In this document: piece after piece, positions 61,113 through 64,000 of the stretch | How the letters are laid out: every line of letters starts with the position of its first letter | Numbering within the stretch: the stretch's first letter is position 1 | Source: Gammaproteobacteria bacterium | GTDB taxonomy: Bacteria; Pseudomonadota; Gammaproteobacteria; Ga0077536 | Assembly: GCA_009692365.1 (NCBI GenBank) | Contig: SHZJ01000001.1 | Location: 1 to 64,000 of the forward strand | DNA length: 64,000 bases | Direction of reading: 5' to 3' | The notes under the pieces: model-generated | The model's input: the letters and a program-made list of their open reading frames with translations, nothing else | Databases searched by the model: none | Told to the model about the DNA's origin: nothing | Program-made: the position numbers and the translations under genes

Positions 61113-61610
61113 TCTCAGGCGGCGGCCCCGCGGTCGCGCGCCTCAAACCGTCCAACAAGCGGTGGACCCATGCGCCGCGCAGGCAGGGTCGCGCCGCCCG
61201 GCGCTGGGCGGGCACTGCGCGCTCCGACCCGCGCCTGCCCCCACCGCCGCAAGTACGCGGCCGACCGCCGCCCGGGTGGGGCGCCCTCATCTCGCGGGGC
61301 CAAGGCCTGCGAGGGCGCATCCAAGCCCAGCCCCCGCGGCAGCATGACGCGGCCCTCGCGGCAAAACACGCCGTCTCCAAGGGCCCGCCCGACCCGGCGC
61401 TGCCGCCCGCTGCCGGGAGCCCGGTTGGCAACGGGGAGGCTGGCAGCGGGGCCAGGCCGCCAGCGTTGCTCGGTTTCAGCGTCCTAGCACCGTCAAGGAC
61501 AGGGCCGGACGCCCCCGCACAAAATTTAAGACGACTGTGCTAGCTTGCCAGAACTTGGCCCGCGCGGCGGGGCCGAACGGGTCAAGACTTGCCCAACTAG
61601 GTGCCATTGC
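61113..61610. other. 498-bp GC-rich stretch with no recognised gene
   Basis: Several frames are open on both strands only because the DNA is very GC-rich. Their translations are Arg/Pro/Gly/Ala-rich with no domain or ribosome site I can support. No T-rich terminator after waaA is visible. It may be decayed sequence. Confidence 0.6.
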
Positions 61611-62177
61611 ATGCGCTCCGAACCTCCATTCATCGGCGCTACACCGCCCAGCCCGGCGCTGGTCAGGCCGGTGATCCTCGACATCGAAGCGTCCGGGTTT
61701 GGGCGGGGCAGTTACCCGATTGAAATCGGCGTCGCGCTCGATTCTGGCCGCAGCGAATGCTTTCTCATTAAGCGCGAGTTGGACTGGACCCACTGGGACC
61801 CAGCGGCGGCGAGCCTGCACGGGATCTCGCCTGGGCTGCTGTTAACGTCTGGACGGCCACCGCGCGAAGTGGCCCAGCGTCTGAATCAACTGCTGACCGG
61901 TCTTACGGTCTATAGCGATGCGTGGGGCACCGACAGTTCGTGGCTGGCGTTGCTGTTTGAGCGAGCGGAATTACCGCAGCATTTTCGGCTGGATGCTTTG
62001 GTGGGTTTGCTGAGCGAGGCGGAGAAAACCATCTGGGCGGAGTCCAAGGTATTCGTGCGCAATGATTTGCGCCTGACGCGGCACCGTGCCAGCGCGGATG
62101 CGCTGATTCTACAAGCTGCTTATCTGCGCGCCAAAGCTGCCGGGGCCGCAGCATCGAGGCGGCAAACGCTAGCGTAA
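61611..62177 (+). CDS. DEDD-family 3'-5' exonuclease-like protein
   Basis: A 188-residue protein. I start at MRSEPPFIGATPPSPALVRPVILDIEASGFG; the ORF track adds 22 residues from the gap. Exo I is DIEASG (Asp-x-Glu). ASLHGISPGLLLTSGRPPREVAQRLNQLL and TVYSDAWGTDSSWLALLFERA (Exo II Asp) follow, and LTRHRASADALILQAAYL carries Exo III His and Asp. It resembles RNase T/DnaQ-like exonucleases. Target nucleic acid unknown. It converges with the isochorismatase gene, overlapping it by 9 bp. Confidence 0.82.
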   Translation: MRSEPPFIGATPPSPALVRPVILDIEASGFGRGSYPIEIGVALDSGRSECFLIKRELDWTHWDPAAASLHGISPGLLLTSGRPPREVAQRLNQLLTGLTVYSDAWGTDSSWLALLFERAELPQHFRLDALVGLLSEAEKTIWAESKVFVRNDLRLTRHRASADALILQAAYLRAKAAGAAASRRQTLA

Positions 62178-62750
62178 CCAGGCCTGGATGGCTTTGAACT
62201 GGGGGTGGCGGGAGTCTCGCAGCCACTCAAAGACCACCGATTCCGCGCTGACCACGTTGACCCGGCACGCCCGCAGACGGTCCAGGGCGTTCTGATAATT
62301 TTCCAGACGGCGCGAGCAAATGGCGTCTTCGACGACAAACACCTCCGCCCCCGTGGCTAGCAGGTCTTGCGCTGTCTGCAGCACGCAGATGTGAGCTTCC
62401 ATGCCCACCACCACCACGTGGCGCCGCTCGAGGGCGGCAATCGCCGCGGGAAACCCTTCTGCATCCATACAGCTAAACGCCGTTTTGACGAAGGTTTTGC
62501 AATTTTTGGGGAGGGCCTTGGCCACCATCGGGTGCGTGCTCCCCAAACCATTGGGGTACTGTTCGGTGTGGAGCACCGGCACCTCGAGCAGGGTCGCAGC
62601 GCGGGCGAGCAGGGCGGTGTTTTGCAACACGCGATTAAGCACTTTGGCCGGCATCGCCTCGCCCAGTTTGCTTTGCACATCCACAATTAACAGGATCGTA
62701 TTCTCGACCGCACATTTCAACGCTCCAGTGATCCGGTTGTTGCTTGCCAT
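62169..62750 (-). CDS. Isochorismatase-family cysteine hydrolase
   Basis: A 193-residue hydrolase (start MASNNRITGALKCAVENTILLIVDVQSKLGEAM; the ORF-track version adds 21 residues overlapping tolC). The catalytic triad of the family is present as Asp in LLIVDVQ, Lys in NCKTFVKTAFSCMD and Cys in VVVGMEAHICVLQTAQDLLATGAEVFVVEDAICSR. This is the YcaC/nicotinamidase-like group; the exact substrate is unknown. It follows the tolC gene by 8 bp and is probably co-transcribed. Confidence 0.9.
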   Translation of the reverse strand: MASNNRITGALKCAVENTILLIVDVQSKLGEAMPAKVLNRVLQNTALLARAATLLEVPVLHTEQYPNGLGSTHPMVAKALPKNCKTFVKTAFSCMDAEGFPAAIAALERRHVVVVGMEAHICVLQTAQDLLATGAEVFVVEDAICSRRLENYQNALDRLRACRVNVVSAESVVFEWLRDSRHPQFKAIQAWLR

Positions 62751-62758
62751 GCGAACCG

Positions 62759-64000
62759 CTAGCGAAGTGCCGGGGCGGTCGGGGTCGCGGCGATCACGCC
62801 GGGTTTCAACCAAGAGTTAGTCAGCGCGATATCGGTGGGGGCGAGCGTGCCGGCGGCTTGTTTAAGGCGCAGTAGGTTGAGAATGTAGTCGTAGCGGGCG
62901 CGCGCAAGGTCGCGTCGCGCTTGGGATAAGCCGCGTTCCGCGGTGACCACATCCACCGATGTGCGGGTGCCTACATCGAAGCCCGCCAGGGTCGATTCCA
63001 GCGCCGCCGCCGAGGAAATGACAGATTGCCCCAAGGCCTGCACCGCGCTGATTTGCGTGACCACTCCGAGGAAGGATTCACGCGCCCGGCGGTAGGTAGC
63101 CCGACGGCTACGCTCTAGTCTTTCCAGCGCGGCGGCGTGGTTATGACTGGCCTGGCGGGTTTGCGACACCACCGTGCCACCGCTATAAATTGGCACGTTC
63201 AAGCGAATGCCAATATCGCTGTGGGTCGTTTGGACGTCGCCAAATTGCCCGCCGGCGTTGTTATAGCCGTGGCTGCCGTCAATATCGATGGTGGGATAAT
63301 GCCCTGCGCTGGCGATGTCGATATCGTCTTGGGCAATGTCCGTGGCCACCAGCGCCGCCGCGACGTCGAGGTTCTGATTGATGGCGGTTTCTGTCCAGCG
63401 CGTGACGTCGTTGGGCGAGGGGCGTTCCAACGGCAGCCGGTCCCCCAGCGTCCACAGGCTGGCCGGATAATCTCCGGTGACCTCGCGGAGTCCTTCTTCC
63501 GCGTTCTGCACCGCGTTTTCCGCGGTAATGACTTGGGCCACCGCCCGGTCGTAACCGGCCTGCGCTTCTTGCACGTCGGTGATGGCGATCAAGCCCACCT
63601 CGAAGCGTTGTTTCGCCTGCTCCAGTTGCCCGCCGAGGGACTCGCGCTCGGCGCGGGCGAAGCTGAGGTCGTCCTGCGCGCCCAAGACGGCGAAGTAGCG
63701 TTCGGCCAGCCGCACCATCAAGCCCTGCCAGGCGGCATCGACTTCTAGTTGCGCCTGATGCAGCCGTTTATCGGCCTGCTGCAAGCGCACATAGCGGTCG
63801 TGGTGGTAGACCGGTTGGCGCAAGGTGATGCGGTAATCAGAGCCCTCGTAGGAGGCGGAGCGTCCAGCCGGGTCTTGCTCGGTGGTGATGTCCAGCGAAT
63901 TGGTGCTGCCCCCCACAGTGAAGGCTAGTTCGGGCTTCCACAGCAGCGCGCGGGCCTGCGGGATGTCTTCGGCGACCGCGAGCGCGTTCTCCTGCGCCTC
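62759..64000 (-). CDS. tolC: TolC-family outer membrane protein (5' end off window)
   Basis: The frame is open past the ORF-track ATG to the right edge (reading EAQENALAVAEDIPQARALLWKPELAFTVGG before it), so the gene is cut there and at least 413 codons are visible. TolC landmarks are ITLRQPVYHHDRYVRLQQADKRLHQAQLEVDAAWQGLMVRLAERYFAVLGAQDDLSFARAERESLGGQLEQAKQRFEVGLIAITDVQEAQAGYDRA and the second repeat NVPIYSGGTVVSQTRQASHNHAAALE...GFDVGTRTSVDVVTAERGLSQARRDLARARYDYILNLLRLKQAAGTL. It is closer to classical TolC than the channel at 5.1-6.7 kb. It would serve type I secretion and RND pumps. Confidence 0.95.
   Translation of the reverse strand, partial: EAQENALAVAEDIPQARALLWKPELAFTVGGSTNSLDITTEQDPAGRSASYEGSDYRITLRQPVYHHDRYVRLQQADKRLHQAQLEVDAAWQGLMVRLAERYFAVLGAQDDLSFARAERESLGGQLEQAKQRFEVGLIAITDVQEAQAGYDRAVAQVITAENAVQNAEEGLREVTGDYPASLWTLGDRLPLERPSPNDVTRWTETAINQNLDVAAALVATDIAQDDIDIASAGHYPTIDIDGSHGYNNAGGQFGDVQTTHSDIGIRLNVPIYSGGTVVSQTRQASHNHAAALERLERSRRATYRRARESFLGVVTQISAVQALGQSVISSAAALESTLAGFDVGTRTSVDVVTAERGLSQARRDLARARYDYILNLLRLKQAAGTLAPTDIALTNSWLKPGVIAATPTAPALR

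Noticed and set aside
61109-61543. 144-residue ORF after waaA
   Set aside because: Pro/Arg/Gly-rich with equally long frames on both strands, as expected for very GC-rich non-coding DNA.

Overview
The window is GC-rich chromosomal DNA from a Gram-negative proteobacterium. Lipid A/LPS core genes (hldE, hldD, waaA), TolC-type proteins and PBP1B point to an outer membrane. Three gene orders fit Gammaproteobacteria best: initiator tRNA-rimP-nusA-infB-rbfA-truB-rpsO-pnp; surE-pcm-nlpD; and rpsP-rimM-trmD-rplS followed by xerD and dsbC. The Betaproteobacteria cannot be excluded from this sequence alone. The lineage call is an inference. Nothing in the window looks like a plasmid, prophage or IS element.

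Layout. (1) 1-7234, minus strand: a tight five-gene export operon. Its order is a small cyclic-nucleotide-binding-fold protein, a TolC-like outer membrane factor, an HlyD-like adaptor, a C39 peptidase/ABC transporter and a second ABC transporter cut by the left edge. This is the NHLM/NHLP-type bacteriocin export set. No precursor peptide or modifying enzyme is in view. (2) 7331-9686: two acyl-CoA dehydrogenases. (3) 9936-15705: a probable sulfur module with an HAE3-type RND transporter, an SBP56/methanethiol oxidase-like secreted protein, and a single polypeptide fusing a SCO domain to a MauG-like di-haem cytochrome c peroxidase. (4) 15812-26595: housekeeping and accessory genes: htpX, a HisN-like phosphatase, a NadM/Nudix fusion with an altered nucleotidyltransferase signature, an SDR lacking the usual Tyr, egtB, an NRDE protein, apt, mltD, a methyltransferase, rnhA, dnaQ and grxD. 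(5) 26804-36603: a 31-residue membrane peptide gene missed by the ORF track, a PuuD-like membrane protein, argD-argF, surE-pcm-nlpD, adk, a histone H1-like repeat protein, PBP1B and a small lipoprotein. (6) 36660-39541: an 11-bp minisatellite, flhB-like and fliK genes, and a pentapeptide-repeat protein with an Asp-Ala microsatellite. (7) 39573-48297: initiator tRNA plus the translation/RNA-decay cluster, ending in a clear terminator. (8) 48388-56624: a formyl-THF cyclo-ligase, the rpsP-rplS operon, a glutaredoxin, xerD, a predicted pseudokinase/CNB protein coupled to a GspE/PilB-like ATPase, and dsbC. (9) 56664-64000: a DUF3108 protein, hldE-hldD-waaA, a gene-poor 0.5-kb stretch, a DEDD exonuclease, an isochorismatase-family hydrolase, and a TolC homologue cut by the right edge.

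The items most worth following up are the SBP56 + SCO-MauG fusion unit, the NHLM export operon whose cargo lies outside the window, the pseudokinase/CNB-ATPase pair, and the 31-codon gene beside the PuuD-like protein. All functions are inferred from reading the translated sequences. No database search was run.
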